Positions 14,024-22,485 of a stretch of DNA of 22,918 bases are shown here, piece after piece. Each line of letters begins with the position of its first letter. The stretch's first letter is position 1. Source of the stretch: CANKHA01 sp034668825 (GTDB lineage Bacteria; Pseudomonadota; Alphaproteobacteria; Rhizobiales; Xanthobacteraceae); NCBI GenBank assembly GCA_034668825.1, contig JAXDOR010000162.1, positions 1-22,918 on the forward strand, given 5' to 3'. The notes beneath the pieces are model-generated. The model saw nothing but the letters and a program-made list of their open reading frames with translations. It made no database searches and was not told the origin of the DNA. The position numbers were made by a program, and so were the translations under genes.

Positions 14024-14677
14024 CTAGGCGCTCAGTTTGGCGTCGGTCCGGTAGCCCGCTTCCGTCTTCGCTTTGATCTCATCGAGCGTCACGCCGGGCG
14101 CGATTTCGACCAGCGTCATGCCGCCGGAGCCTTTCTTATCGATGCTGAAAACGCCCAAGTCCGTGATCACCATGTCGACAACGCCGGCGCCGGTCAGCGG
14201 CAGCGTGCAGCGCTTGAGCAGCTTGGCTTCGTTCTTCGCCGAATGCTCCATCACCACGACCACCTTCTTCACCCCGGCGACGAGGTCCATGGCGCCGCCC
14301 ATGCCTTTCACCATTTTGCCGGGGATCATCCAGTTGGCGAGATCGCCGTTCTCCGCCACCTGCATGGCGCCGAGGATGGAGAGATCGATATGCCCGCCGC
14401 GGATCATGGCGAATGAATCGGCGCTGGAGAAATAGCTCGTGGTCGGCAACTCGGTAACGGTTTGCTTGCCCGCGTTAATGAGGTCGGGGTCTTCCTCTCC
14501 CTCGAACGGAAACGGCCCGGTGCCGAGCATGCCGTTCTCGCTTTGCAACTGCACGCTCATGTTGGCGGGAATGTAGTTCGACACCAGCGTCGGGATGCCG
14601 ATGCCGAGGTTGACGTAGAAGCCGTCGCGTAATTCCTTGGCGGCGCGTTCCGCCATCTGTTCGCGCGTCCACGCCAT
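14024..14677 (-). CDS. scoB: 3-oxoacid CoA-transferase subunit B
   Basis: This 217-residue beta subunit of a class I CoA-transferase moves CoA between succinyl-CoA and a 3-oxoacid such as acetoacetate or 3-oxoadipate. The catalytic glutamate is Glu47 in QSENGMLG. NLGIGIPTLVSNYIP, GGHIDLSILGAMQV and GKMVKGMGGAMDLV are family hallmarks. ATG 14677 is decided by GGAGGA six bases upstream, and its A is shared with the TGA of scoA (TGATG), so the subunits are translationally coupled. The neighbouring alpha subunit retains the RIEQRTTR tail seen in SCOT-type enzymes. Acetoacetate is likelier than 3-oxoadipate, since no aromatic-degradation genes are near, but this is not decisive. Confidence 0.93.
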   Translation of the reverse strand: MAWTREQMAERAAKELRDGFYVNLGIGIPTLVSNYIPANMSVQLQSENGMLGTGPFPFEGEEDPDLINAGKQTVTELPTTSYFSSADSFAMIRGGHIDLSILGAMQVAENGDLANWMIPGKMVKGMGGAMDLVAGVKKVVVVMEHSAKNEAKLLKRCTLPLTGAGVVDMVITDLGVFSIDKKGSGGMTLVEIAPGVTLDEIKAKTEAGYRTDAKLSA

Positions 14678-15414
14678 CACACTTCCTCCCCGGTGCCCGC
14701 CGGAATAGGTGGTGCGCTGCGCTTGCGCGTGGTGCGCTGCTCGATGCGCTTTGGCGAATTCGGCACATGCACGATGCGCTGCACGAAGATGCCGGGCGTG
14801 ATGATGTGATCGGGCTCGATCTTCCCGGGCTCGACCAAGTTCTCCACCTCGGCGATCGTTACCTTCCCCGCCGTCGCCATCATCGGATTGAAGTTCCGCG
14901 CGGTCTTGCGATAGACGAGGTTGCCTTCGCTGTCGCCTTTCCAGGCATGGACGATGGCGAGGTCGGCGACGAGTCCGCGTTCGAGGATGTAATTCTCGCC
15001 GTCAAAGTCGCGCTGCTCTTTGCCTTCGGCGATCAGCGTGCCGACGCCGGTCTTGGTGAAGAAGGCGGGGATGCCGGCGCCGCCGGCGCGGATGCGCTCC
15101 GCCAGCGTGCCTTGCGGATTGAATTCGATTTCCAACTCGCCGGCGAGATATTGCTGCGCGAACATTTTGTTCTCGCCGACGTAGGACGAGATCATCTTCT
15201 TGATCTGCCGGGTTTCCAGCAACAGCCCGAGGCCGGCGCCGTCGATGCCCGCATTGTTGGAAACGAAAGTGAGATTCTTCACCCCTGTATCGCGGATGGC
15301 GAGGATCAAGGTTTCCGGTATGCCGCACAGCCCGAAGCCGCCGGCCATGACCAACATCCCGTCTTTGAGGATGCCGGCCAGAGCTTCGCGCGCGCTGGGG
15401 TAAACCTTCTTCAT
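14677..15414 (-). CDS. scoA: 3-oxoacid CoA-transferase subunit A
   Basis: This 245-residue alpha subunit pairs with ScoB. Motifs are MAGGFGLCGIPETLI (CoA-transferase signature region), FVSNNAGIDGAGLGLLL, YVGENKMFAQQYLAGELE, NPQGTLAERIRAGGAGIPAF and RKTARNFNPMMATA. Together they are typical of succinyl-CoA:3-ketoacid CoA-transferases. The C-terminal tail (VPNSPKRIEQRTTRKR) agrees. ATG 15414 follows GAGCAGG. The gene is 54 bases downstream of the aspartate dehydrogenase gene on the same strand, so a three-gene transcript is plausible. Confidence 0.93.
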   Translation of the reverse strand: MKKVYPSAREALAGILKDGMLVMAGGFGLCGIPETLILAIRDTGVKNLTFVSNNAGIDGAGLGLLLETRQIKKMISSYVGENKMFAQQYLAGELEIEFNPQGTLAERIRAGGAGIPAFFTKTGVGTLIAEGKEQRDFDGENYILERGLVADLAIVHAWKGDSEGNLVYRKTARNFNPMMATAGKVTIAEVENLVEPGKIEPDHIITPGIFVQRIVHVPNSPKRIEQRTTRKRSAPPIPAGTGEEV

Positions 15415-15468
15415 GCCTGCTCGCTCATTATCTTAAGGCGCGACTGCATAACCCCGGACTGTCAAAGG

Positions 15469-16275
15469 TCAAGTGCCGATGCGCAAGGGTGCATGCAGCT
15501 TGCGCAACGCTGCGATGACCGAAAGCGCCGTGATGCGCCCGGTCTTCGGATTCTCCGATGGAACATTCTCAATCGATAAGGTGAAACGCGCGGCATCCGC
15601 CTCGACTTCAATCATATGACAGTTCCGCGTCACCTGCGGGTCTGCCCAAATTTCAATCATTGTGCGGTCCGCGCCGATACCGGCGAGCGCCAGCGCGGCA
15701 ACGACATTGACGTTGGCGGGAAATCCGGCGGCGGCTTCGCGCGCCGTGCCGCTGAACACGCGCTTGGCTTCGCGCAAGCCCTCTATCGAGATGCCGTTCT
15801 TTTCGAGATAGGGAGCCCCAACGAGTCCGTTCGGCGGCTTGCGCGTCGTCATCCGCACCGAGTGGATCGTGCCTTCCGCCGCCGCGGTCACCGCGTCGAG
15901 ACCGAGCAGCGCGCCACTCGGGATAATGATCTGCCCGTCGCGCGCCTTCGCCAGGTCGATCAAGTCGGGCCGCGGCAGCAGCGCCCCGGCGCTCAGCACC
16001 ATGACTTTTTTTCCGGCGAGCAGCATCGGCCGGCAGATATCCTCCAGCCGTTCCGCCGGCGCGCATTCGACCGCCAAATCCGCGTAAGCGGGAAGCTCAT
16101 CGAGCCCGACAACGGCGCAATCGATGCCTTGCTCACGCAGCCAAGCGCGCGCTTTCGCCGCATCCCCGGCGGCCACACAGGTCAGGCGCACACCTGGAAT
16201 GCCTTGCGCGAGATGCCGCACAATGACGCGGCCGATGGCGCCGAGGCCAGCCACGCCGACACGGGTCACAGCCAT
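15469..16275 (-). CDS. L-aspartate dehydrogenase
   Basis: This 268-residue NAD(P)-dependent enzyme is expected to interconvert L-aspartate and iminoaspartate/oxaloacetate. The N-terminal Rossmann fold starts at VGVAGLGAIG (Gly10-x-Gly12-x-x-Gly15). The C-terminal half has the aspartate dehydrogenase domain (PF01958) patterns VLSAGALLPRPDLI, PSGALLGLDAVTAAAEG, AGFPANVNVVAALALAGIG and NCHMIEVEADA. Length matches the family (about 265). GAGGAG six bases before ATG 16275 fixes the start. It diverges from a Bug binding protein, with 99 bases between them. No nadA/nadC is nearby, so a role in NAD synthesis (as NadX) is less likely than amino-acid catabolism or assimilation. Confidence 0.9.
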   Translation of the reverse strand: MAVTRVGVAGLGAIGRVIVRHLAQGIPGVRLTCVAAGDAAKARAWLREQGIDCAVVGLDELPAYADLAVECAPAERLEDICRPMLLAGKKVMVLSAGALLPRPDLIDLAKARDGQIIIPSGALLGLDAVTAAAEGTIHSVRMTTRKPPNGLVGAPYLEKNGISIEGLREAKRVFSGTAREAAAGFPANVNVVAALALAGIGADRTMIEIWADPQVTRNCHMIEVEADAARFTLSIENVPSENPKTGRITALSVIAALRKLHAPLRIGT

Positions 16276-16374
16276 GCGATCTCCTCGTTATAGGGCTTGC
16301 CTCATGACCAGCCTGGGAACACGCTATACTAGCGCCGACTGAAGCCGGTAACGGCCAGCCACAGGGAGGAAACC

Positions 16375-17352
16375 ATGAAAAAATCGATCCTCGGGTTCAC
16401 GTTGGCGAGTTTCCTCGCCTATGCCGGGCAAGCTTTCGCGCAAGGCTATCCCGATCACCCTATCACGCTGGTCGTTCCCTTCGCCGCCGGCGGGCCGACC
16501 GACGTGCTTGCCCGCACCATGGGCGAAAGCATGAGCCGGATCCTCAAGCAAACCATCGTCGTCGAAAATGTCGGGGGCGGCGGCGGTATGGTTGGATCGT
16601 CGCGCGTCAAGAATGCAGCGCCCGACGGCTATACGCTGGGCCTCGGCACCGTCGGCACCCATGCGCAAAATCAAAGCCTCTATAAGAAGCCGCTGTATAA
16701 TGCCGCCACCGATTTCACGCCCGTGGTGTTGATGGCCGAGCTGCCGCTGGTGCTGATCACGCGCAAGGACTTGCCAGCCAACGACCTCAAGGAATTCATC
16801 GCTTACACCAAGGCCAACGAAGCGAAGATGCAATTCGGGTCGGCCGGCGCCGGGTCGGCGACGCACATGGGATGCTTGCTGCTCAATCACGTGCTGGGAA
16901 CCAAGATCATCCACGTTCCCTACAGCGGCACCGGACCGGCGATGTCGGACCTGATCGGCGGCCGCATCGATTTCTTGTGTGAGATCATCACCACGGCGAA
17001 GCCGCAGATCGACGGCGGGACTGTCAAGGCGATCGCGATCATGACCAAGACGCGTTCACCCGCGCTGCCGAGCGTCGCCACCACCGTAGAGCAAGGTTTG
17101 CCGGCGCTCGAAGCCTATACGTGGAACGCCTTCTTCCTGCCCAAGGGAACGCCCGCCGAGATTGTGAAAAAGCTCAACGAGACAGCCAAACAGGCGATGA
17201 AAGATCCGGTGGTGCGGCAGCGCCTGGAGGGACTCGGAGCCGTATTTGTTTCCGAGGATCGCACGACGCCGGAATATCTGGGCAAATTCGTCGCCGAGGA
17301 AATCGCGAAATGGGAGGCCCCGATCAAGGCCAGCGGGGTGTCGGTGGATTAG
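16375..17352 (+). CDS. Bug-type tripartite tricarboxylate transporter solute-binding protein
   Basis: This 325-residue periplasmic binding protein has a signal peptide that ends at about residue 22 (QAFA before QG). The mature protein has the Bug pattern: YPDHPITLVVPFAAGGPTD, RILKQTIVVENVGGGGG, KNAAPDGYTLGLGTVGTHA and FGSAGAGSATHMG. IHVPYSGTGPAMSDLIGGRI and AWNAFFLP-like (TWNAFFLPKGTP) follow. Such proteins bind small carboxylates or amino acids; some Bordetella members bind aspartate. No TctA/TctB membrane proteins are linked. The start has an excellent AGGGAGGA site. Its divergent partner is aspartate dehydrogenase, which suggests an aspartate-like ligand (inference). Confidence 0.94.
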   Translation: MKKSILGFTLASFLAYAGQAFAQGYPDHPITLVVPFAAGGPTDVLARTMGESMSRILKQTIVVENVGGGGGMVGSSRVKNAAPDGYTLGLGTVGTHAQNQSLYKKPLYNAATDFTPVVLMAELPLVLITRKDLPANDLKEFIAYTKANEAKMQFGSAGAGSATHMGCLLLNHVLGTKIIHVPYSGTGPAMSDLIGGRIDFLCEIITTAKPQIDGGTVKAIAIMTKTRSPALPSVATTVEQGLPALEAYTWNAFFLPKGTPAEIVKKLNETAKQAMKDPVVRQRLEGLGAVFVSEDRTTPEYLGKFVAEEIAKWEAPIKASGVSVD

Positions 17353-17482
17353 GAGCGATCCTGCCGAGATTACCAACCCGCCCCTTTTGCGCCACGGATT
17401 AGGCCAAAATACCTCACTCTCGCCCATTTACGGTCACCTCCGCCGTTACCCATGGCCATCCGTCAAATGGCAGGAGGACGTC

Positions 17483-18205
17483 ATGTCGAATATCCGCCTC
17501 ATGGCCGCGGCCACGACAATCATCGCCGCGCTCAGCTTCGGCAACGCGCCCGCCAGCGCCTGCGACGCCGGTACGCCGGGTTGCACATCCGCTCCGGCGG
17601 CGCAGCCTAAAACGCCTCTCCGTCTCAACCAATTCCTTAAACGTCCCACACCAAAGGCAGCTTCGACTGCCCAGACTCCGACTGCCAACACTTCGGTCGT
17701 CGCCGCGAGCAAACAGCCGCGCAAAGCGAAGACGCGTACACGCGTGGCCGCGAAAGAAGTTTCCAGTCCTGCTACCGCTTCTCCCGCCGTCGCTTCGTCC
17801 GCCACACCAACCCCTGCGCCTGCCGAGCCCCTGAGGATGAGTGACGCCGCGCCGCCACCGGCGGCTGCCTCGGAGACCGACGGCGTCGCGCTTGCCTCCG
17901 CCGACGAATTCAACGAGCTCGATGCCGCCGCTGACCAAGTGCAAGTCGTTGCCGCCAACGAAGTGAATGAGCTCGATCTGGCCGCCGACACGCCTGTACC
18001 GATGGCCCAAGCTGCGCCGGCCAATCAAACTCCTCCCGCCGCCGAAAATACAGCAGCGATGACGGCAATGGCCTCGGCGGATCAGCCTGCGCCCCGCTCG
18101 TCCTGGATCGCGTGGATGTTCGTCGCCCTCGGCGGAATGATCGCGGCCGGGGCCGCCGTACTGTTGTTCTTCATCGCGCAAGCACCCGCGCGCAGGCCCG
18201 CGTAA
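17483..18205 (+). CDS. Ala/Pro-rich envelope protein with internal repeat and C-terminal helix
   Basis: This 240-residue protein has a signal peptide ending near residue 26 (APASA before CD). A low-complexity region rich in Ala, Pro, Thr and Lys follows, including a basic patch (KQPRKAKTRTRVAAK). Next is an imperfect repeat: ADEFNELDAAAD then ANEVNELDLAAD, 22 residues apart. The C-terminus carries SSWIAWMFVALGGM leading into a single transmembrane helix and a short Arg-rich end. Two cysteines just after the signal (CDAGTPGC) could form a disulfide. I recall Rhizobiales proteins of similar style with no known function. ATG 17483 follows AGGAGG and is preferred over the open frame from 17246. 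Probably envelope-anchored. Confidence 0.8.
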   Translation: MSNIRLMAAATTIIAALSFGNAPASACDAGTPGCTSAPAAQPKTPLRLNQFLKRPTPKAASTAQTPTANTSVVAASKQPRKAKTRTRVAAKEVSSPATASPAVASSATPTPAPAEPLRMSDAAPPPAAASETDGVALASADEFNELDAAADQVQVVAANEVNELDLAADTPVPMAQAAPANQTPPAAENTAAMTAMASADQPAPRSSWIAWMFVALGGMIAAGAAVLLFFIAQAPARRPA

Positions 18206-18428
18206 AAAACCCATAAAGTTTTTCCGCCGTTTTCCGCGTCCGCTGGCCGGTTGTCTGCCGCGCTGGCGGCCCCTCTCCTTTGGTATGAGCGAAACAGTCT
18301 TGTGCTTCCCGAAGATATTGGCAAACTTGCCCGTCTCTAGCCAACGGGAGCACTCGCACTTCGCATCCGCGCCGCCGCAAGCTGGCGATCCCGAATAAAA
18401 AACAAAAGCGGCGCCAGGGAGAAACCTC

Positions 18429-20090
18429 ATGTGGAACCAGGTCTATAACCCGTTCGGCAATTCTGTTTTGTCGACCATCTGCGCCGCTCTGCCGGTGGTC
18501 ACGCTGTTGGTGCTGATCGCATCCAACAAGGTGAAGGCGCATATCGCCGCGCTGATCGCGCTTGCCGTGGCCAATGTCGTGGCGATTTATTTCTTCACCA
18601 TGCCGGCGGGGTTGTCGTTGCGCGCGACGGCGCTGGGCGCGGTCACCGGATTCTTCCCGATTGGCTGGATCGTGCTCAATGTCATTTTCCTCTACCGGCT
18701 GACGGTGGCGACCGGCGCCTTCAAGACGCTGCAAACCACCATCGGCGGCGTCACCACCGACCGCCGTTTGCAGCTCTTGTTGATCGCCTTCGCCTTTGGC
18801 GCGTTCTTCGAGGGCGCCTCCGGCTTCGGCACGCCGGTCGCGGTGACCGGCGCGATCCTGATCGGACTTGGTTTCTCGCCGCTCGCGGCTTCCGGCCTGT
18901 CGCTGATCGCCAACACCGCGCCGGTAGCTTACGGCGCCTTGGGCGCGCCGATTCAGGGACTTTCCAGCGTCACCGGCATCGATCCATTCCTGCTTGGCGC
19001 TATGGTCGGGCGGCAATTGCCGTTCTTTTCGCTGATCGTGCCGTTCTGGCTGATCTGGGCCTTCGCCGGCTGGAAAGGCATGAAGGATATCTGGCCCGCG
19101 ATCCTGGTCACCGGGGTGTCCTTCGCCGTCCCGCAGTTCCTGATCTCGAATTTCATCAATCCATGGATTGTCGATATCGGCGCTTCCCTGATCTCGATGG
19201 CCTGCCTCATCGGCTTCCTGCAAGTGTGGCGTCCGAAGGAAATCTGGACGTCGCCGGCCTTGCGCAGCCGCGACGAGTCGGCGGCGACGATGCCGAAACC
19301 AGCCGCCCCCGGACCAAAGCCCAGCCGGGCGGAAGTCTGGATGTCATTGCTGCCCTGGATCATCGTTTGCTTGGTGTTGCTGTTGTGGGGCACCAATTTT
19401 TTCAAGGGCATCGTCAATCCGATCTTCGCCTGGAATTACGATGTGCCGGGACTTGACCGCGCCATTGCAAAAGTGGCGCCGGTGGTGACGCAGCCGACGC
19501 CGGAACGCGCGCAATTCCTGTTCACTTACATCGCCTATACCGGCACCGGCATGTTGATCGCCGCGATCATCTCCGGCCTGATCATGGGCTTCTCGCCCGG
19601 GAAGCTGGTGGTGGAGTATGGCCGCACGATCAGGATTTGCGCTTATTCGCTGATCACGATCTCCGCGATGCTCGCCATCGGCACGCTGACGCGACTTTCC
19701 GGCATCGACGCGACGCTCGGTCTCGCCTTTGCCAGCACCGGGATATTGTATCCCTTCTTCGGCACGCTGCTCGGCTGGTTGGGCGTGGCGCTGACCGGCT
19801 CCGACACTGCGTCGAATATCTTGTTCGGCAATTTGCAGAAGATCACGTCGGAGCAATTGGGCCTCTCGCCCATCCTCATGGGCGCGGCGAATTCCTCCGG
19901 CGGCGTCATGGGCAAGATGATCGACGCCCAGTCCATCGTTGTGGCTTCCACCGCGACCAACTGGTTCGGGCACGAAGGCACCATCTTGCGCTTCGTGTTC
20001 CTGCACTCTATCGCGCTCGCCTGCCTCGTCGGCGTGCTGGTGATGCTGCAAGCCTATGTGTTCACCGGCATGATCGTCGTCGCGCCCTGA
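18429..20090 (+). CDS. lldP: L-lactate permease (LctP/LldP family)
   Basis: This 553-residue inner-membrane protein has about 13 helices and belongs to the lactate permease family (TC 2.A.14), which imports lactate or glycolate with protons. Diagnostic segments are FFEGASGFGTPVAVTGAIL (126-144), ANTAPVAYGALGAPIQGL and, near the C-terminus, LTGSDTASNILFGNLQ (from 456). Length matches E. coli LldP (551). The start has GGGAGA eight bases upstream. No lactate dehydrogenase or LldR-type regulator is linked, so the true substrate may be another 2-hydroxy acid. A strong terminator follows. The 223 bases before it hold no gene or clear promoter that I could recognise. Confidence 0.94.
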   Translation: MWNQVYNPFGNSVLSTICAALPVVTLLVLIASNKVKAHIAALIALAVANVVAIYFFTMPAGLSLRATALGAVTGFFPIGWIVLNVIFLYRLTVATGAFKTLQTTIGGVTTDRRLQLLLIAFAFGAFFEGASGFGTPVAVTGAILIGLGFSPLAASGLSLIANTAPVAYGALGAPIQGLSSVTGIDPFLLGAMVGRQLPFFSLIVPFWLIWAFAGWKGMKDIWPAILVTGVSFAVPQFLISNFINPWIVDIGASLISMACLIGFLQVWRPKEIWTSPALRSRDESAATMPKPAAPGPKPSRAEVWMSLLPWIIVCLVLLLWGTNFFKGIVNPIFAWNYDVPGLDRAIAKVAPVVTQPTPERAQFLFTYIAYTGTGMLIAAIISGLIMGFSPGKLVVEYGRTIRICAYSLITISAMLAIGTLTRLSGIDATLGLAFASTGILYPFFGTLLGWLGVALTGSDTASNILFGNLQKITSEQLGLSPILMGAANSSGGVMGKMIDAQSIVVASTATNWFGHEGTILRFVFLHSIALACLVGVLVMLQAYVFTGMIVVAP

Positions 20091-20117
20091 GGCATAGGCC
20101 GGACGCACATACAAACT

Positions 20118-20144
20118 CCCGCGGCTCACGCCGCGGGGTTTTTT
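20118..20144 (+). terminator. Intrinsic terminator of the lactate permease gene
   Basis: There is a perfect 8-bp stem, CCCGCGGC / GCCGCGGG, with loop TCAC, followed by G and six T. It lies 27 bases after the permease stop, between two genes whose 3' ends face each other. Confidence 0.93.
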
Positions 20145-20162
20145 GTCGAGCCGCGAGAATTC

Positions 20163-21218
20163 CTAGTTCTTCGGCGCGACGATCTCGTTGAACTGCGCGA
20201 TCACGTCCTTCGGCGTGGTAGCGAGCTTCTCGATCAGCTTGACCACCGCCGCGCCGTCGATCGGGCTGACGTCCAAGCTGAGTTTGTTGGCGTCCTCCAG
20301 GAATGCCGGGTCCTTGGTCATGGTCATGAACGCCGTCTGCAGCGCCTTGGCGCGGTCGGGCGGCAGGTTCGGCGGCGCCACCAGCGGCAGCGCCATATAG
20401 AAGGGAGCCTCGGCGAATTCGATCAGCGACAGCGCCTTCGGGTCCTTGGTCAGTTCGCGTCCCGTCGGCACATCCGGGAGTTCGGCCGAACGCGTCGTCC
20501 GTCCGAAAGCAATAAGCGGACGGAAGGCGCCTTCCTTCCACAGCGTCGCTTGCCCTGCCTTCATCGAGGCAAAGCCGACCACCTGCCCGTCGAGTTCGCC
20601 AGTTTGCTGCGCCAGAAACACCGTGGCCGCGCCGGTATAACCGCGCACGACTTGCACGTTGAGCCCGAGCACGTCCTTGGCGATGATGGTGAAGATCAGA
20701 TTGGTGGCGCCGGCGCCCGTCGTGCCGATTTTCGCCGGCGGCACGCCCGGCTTCTTCAAGTCCTCCACCGTCTTCGCCGGAAATTTGGAATTCACCACCA
20801 GCAGATAGGCGTCATTCGCGTAGGACGACAAACTGCCAAGCCAGGTGAGCTTCAGCGGATCGAAACGCGCGTTCGGGTCGCCTTGGATGGCAAGCTGCGG
20901 CGTGCTGCGTTCGATGACGCCGATCACCGAACCGTCCTTCTCCGCCTGGGTGAAGAGACGATTCGCAAGCACCAGCCCGCCCGCGCCTTGCAGATTCTGC
21001 ACGACGATGGTCGGCTCGCCGGGGATGAAGCGGCCCATGTGCTTGGCCACCAGCCGGCCGACAAGGTCGTTGACCCCGCCCGGCGCGCTGGCGACAAAAA
21101 GCGTGACGTTGCGGCCTTTGTAGAATTGCTCCACCGACTGCGCAGCGGCAGGTTGCATCGCCGCCATTGCCAAGCCGAGCAGCGCCGCTCCGCCGCCCCA
21201 AAGTTGCACGCGCGCCAT
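20163..21218 (-). CDS. TTT-type periplasmic solute-binding protein (FYKGK subgroup)
   Basis: This 351-residue protein has a signal peptide ending near residue 26 (PAAA before QS). The mature part begins VEQFYKGRNVTLFV, then APGGVNDLVGRLVAKHMG, IPGEPTIVVQNLQGAGG and LANRLFTQAEKDGSVIGVI. This pattern belongs to a subgroup of tripartite tricarboxylate binding proteins distinct from the Bug at 16375. ATG 21218 is fixed by GGGAGGA seven bases upstream; the open frame runs to 21434 but overlaps the divergent gene. It diverges from the ornithine cyclodeaminase-like gene, with 97 bases between starts. A clear paralog begins at 22486. The ligand is unknown. Confidence 0.9.
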   Translation of the reverse strand: MARVQLWGGGAALLGLAMAAMQPAAAQSVEQFYKGRNVTLFVASAPGGVNDLVGRLVAKHMGRFIPGEPTIVVQNLQGAGGLVLANRLFTQAEKDGSVIGVIERSTPQLAIQGDPNARFDPLKLTWLGSLSSYANDAYLLVVNSKFPAKTVEDLKKPGVPPAKIGTTGAGATNLIFTIIAKDVLGLNVQVVRGYTGAATVFLAQQTGELDGQVVGFASMKAGQATLWKEGAFRPLIAFGRTTRSAELPDVPTGRELTKDPKALSLIEFAEAPFYMALPLVAPPNLPPDRAKALQTAFMTMTKDPAFLEDANKLSLDVSPIDGAAVVKLIEKLATTPKDVIAQFNEIVAPKN

Positions 21219-21315
21219 TATGTTCCTCCCGCTTTTGTCTGGCTCGGACACATTCATAATGTAGTTTACCGTATCCGCGAAGCCCCGCCCGTCCCCGCCG
21301 GAGAGAAGCAAAAAT

Positions 21316-22452
21316 ATGCTAATCATCAACAACGATCTCGTCTCCGAACTCCTCACCATGGACGACTGCATTCGCGCCCAGGAAGAGGCATTCAAGAAAC
21401 TGCCCACTGGCGGCGCCATCCACCGCCCGCGCATCGATATGTATTTCCCCTGCGACCGCGAGGACGGCTATTTCCGCTGGGGCACGATGGAAGGCGCCAA
21501 CGACGGCTATTTCGCCATCCGCATGAAGTCCGACATCATCACCTGGCCGAAGGACGCCAGCGGCAATTGGACCGAGGACAAGCATTGCCGAGAGCCCGGC
21601 ACCTATTGCGGCCTGATCCTGCTGATCTCCACGCGCAATGCCGAGCCGCTGGCCTTCATCAACGACGGCGTGCTGCAGCACATGCGCGTCGGCGGCGGCG
21701 CCGGCATCGGCGTGAAATATCTCTCGCGCGAGGATTCCCACGTCGTCGGCATGTTGGGTTCCGGCGGCATGGCGCGCACCTTCCTCGACGCCTTCACCTG
21801 CGTGCGCGACGTGCGCCTGTGCAAAGTCTACAGCCCGACGCCCGGCAACCGCGAAGCCTTTGCCGAGGAAATGTCGAAGCGCCTGAACATCGAAGTGCGC
21901 GCGGTCGACACCCCGCGCGAGGCGGTGAGCGGCGCCGACATCCTTTCCTCCTGCACCGACAGCATGCAGCCGGTCTATGACGCCGACTGGATCGAGAAAG
22001 GCATGCATATCACCAACTTGGGCCGCCGCGAGATGCCCGACGCCAGCGCCACCAAGTTCGATGTCGTGGTGCGCCAGGGCACCGCCGGCCTGCAGATGAA
22101 ACAGACCGAACGCTTCCAGGCCGAGCGCGGTCTCTCGCCCGCCGCTTTCATCGGCGGCACCGTGGAGGAGATGCAGCGCATCCCCGCGAAAAATCAGCAG
22201 CCCGGTTTCGGCGGCGATTCTCCGGAATTCATGGATCGCGGCAAAGGTGGCGACAAACCGGACTTCGCCGACCTGGTAACCGGAAAATGCAAGGGACGCA
22301 CCAGCCGCGACCAAATCACCTTCTATCGCAACGTCGGCAATCAGGGTTTGCAGTTTTCCTCGGTGGGCGGCTGGGTCTATTCCCAGGCGGTGAAGTTGAA
22401 GAAAGGCCGCGAGATTCCCACCGACTGGTTCCTGCAAAACATCCGTGATTAG
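21316..22452 (+). CDS. Ornithine cyclodeaminase / mu-crystallin family enzyme
   Basis: This 378-residue NAD(P)-binding enzyme belongs to the PF02423 family, whose members include ornithine cyclodeaminase, alanine dehydrogenase and ketimine reductases. The nucleotide-binding motif is VVGMLGSGGMART (Gly148-x-Gly150). The preceding LQHMRVGGGAGIGVKYLSRE stands in place of the usual RTAAxSALAA stretch. ILSSCTDSMQPVYD and HITNLGRREMPDAS correspond to the later active-site part. It is longer than typical members (about 310-350), with extra residues around 260-330. Ornithine as substrate cannot be assumed. GGAGAG lies about ten bases before ATG 21316. The binding-protein gene at 22486 follows by 33 bases, likely in the same operon. 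Confidence 0.88.
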   Translation: MLIINNDLVSELLTMDDCIRAQEEAFKKLPTGGAIHRPRIDMYFPCDREDGYFRWGTMEGANDGYFAIRMKSDIITWPKDASGNWTEDKHCREPGTYCGLILLISTRNAEPLAFINDGVLQHMRVGGGAGIGVKYLSREDSHVVGMLGSGGMARTFLDAFTCVRDVRLCKVYSPTPGNREAFAEEMSKRLNIEVRAVDTPREAVSGADILSSCTDSMQPVYDADWIEKGMHITNLGRREMPDASATKFDVVVRQGTAGLQMKQTERFQAERGLSPAAFIGGTVEEMQRIPAKNQQPGFGGDSPEFMDRGKGGDKPDFADLVTGKCKGRTSRDQITFYRNVGNQGLQFSSVGGWVYSQAVKLKKGREIPTDWFLQNIRD

Positions 22453-22485
22453 ATCGCGCTGAAATTCAACCGTCCGGGAAGCATC

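Noticed and set aside
16297..16330. Promoter TTGCCT ... TATACT before the Bug gene
   Set aside because: The -10-like TATACT is good, but the spacer to TTGCCT is 22 bases, too long for a standard promoter.
18209..18227. AAAAAC / GTTTTT hairpin after the envelope gene
   Set aside because: The stem is almost entirely A-T and too weak to call a terminator.
17414..18430. Minus-strand 338-codon frame
   Set aside because: It is antisense to the signal-peptide-bearing envelope gene; Gly/Arg-rich shadow composition and no start signals.
18171..19223. Minus-strand 350-codon frame
   Set aside because: It is antisense to the lactate permease, with the Asp/Arg/Gln-rich look of a shadow.
20550..21980. 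Plus-strand 476-codon frame
   Set aside because: It crosses the binding-protein gene in antisense and then overlaps the cyclodeaminase gene in another frame.
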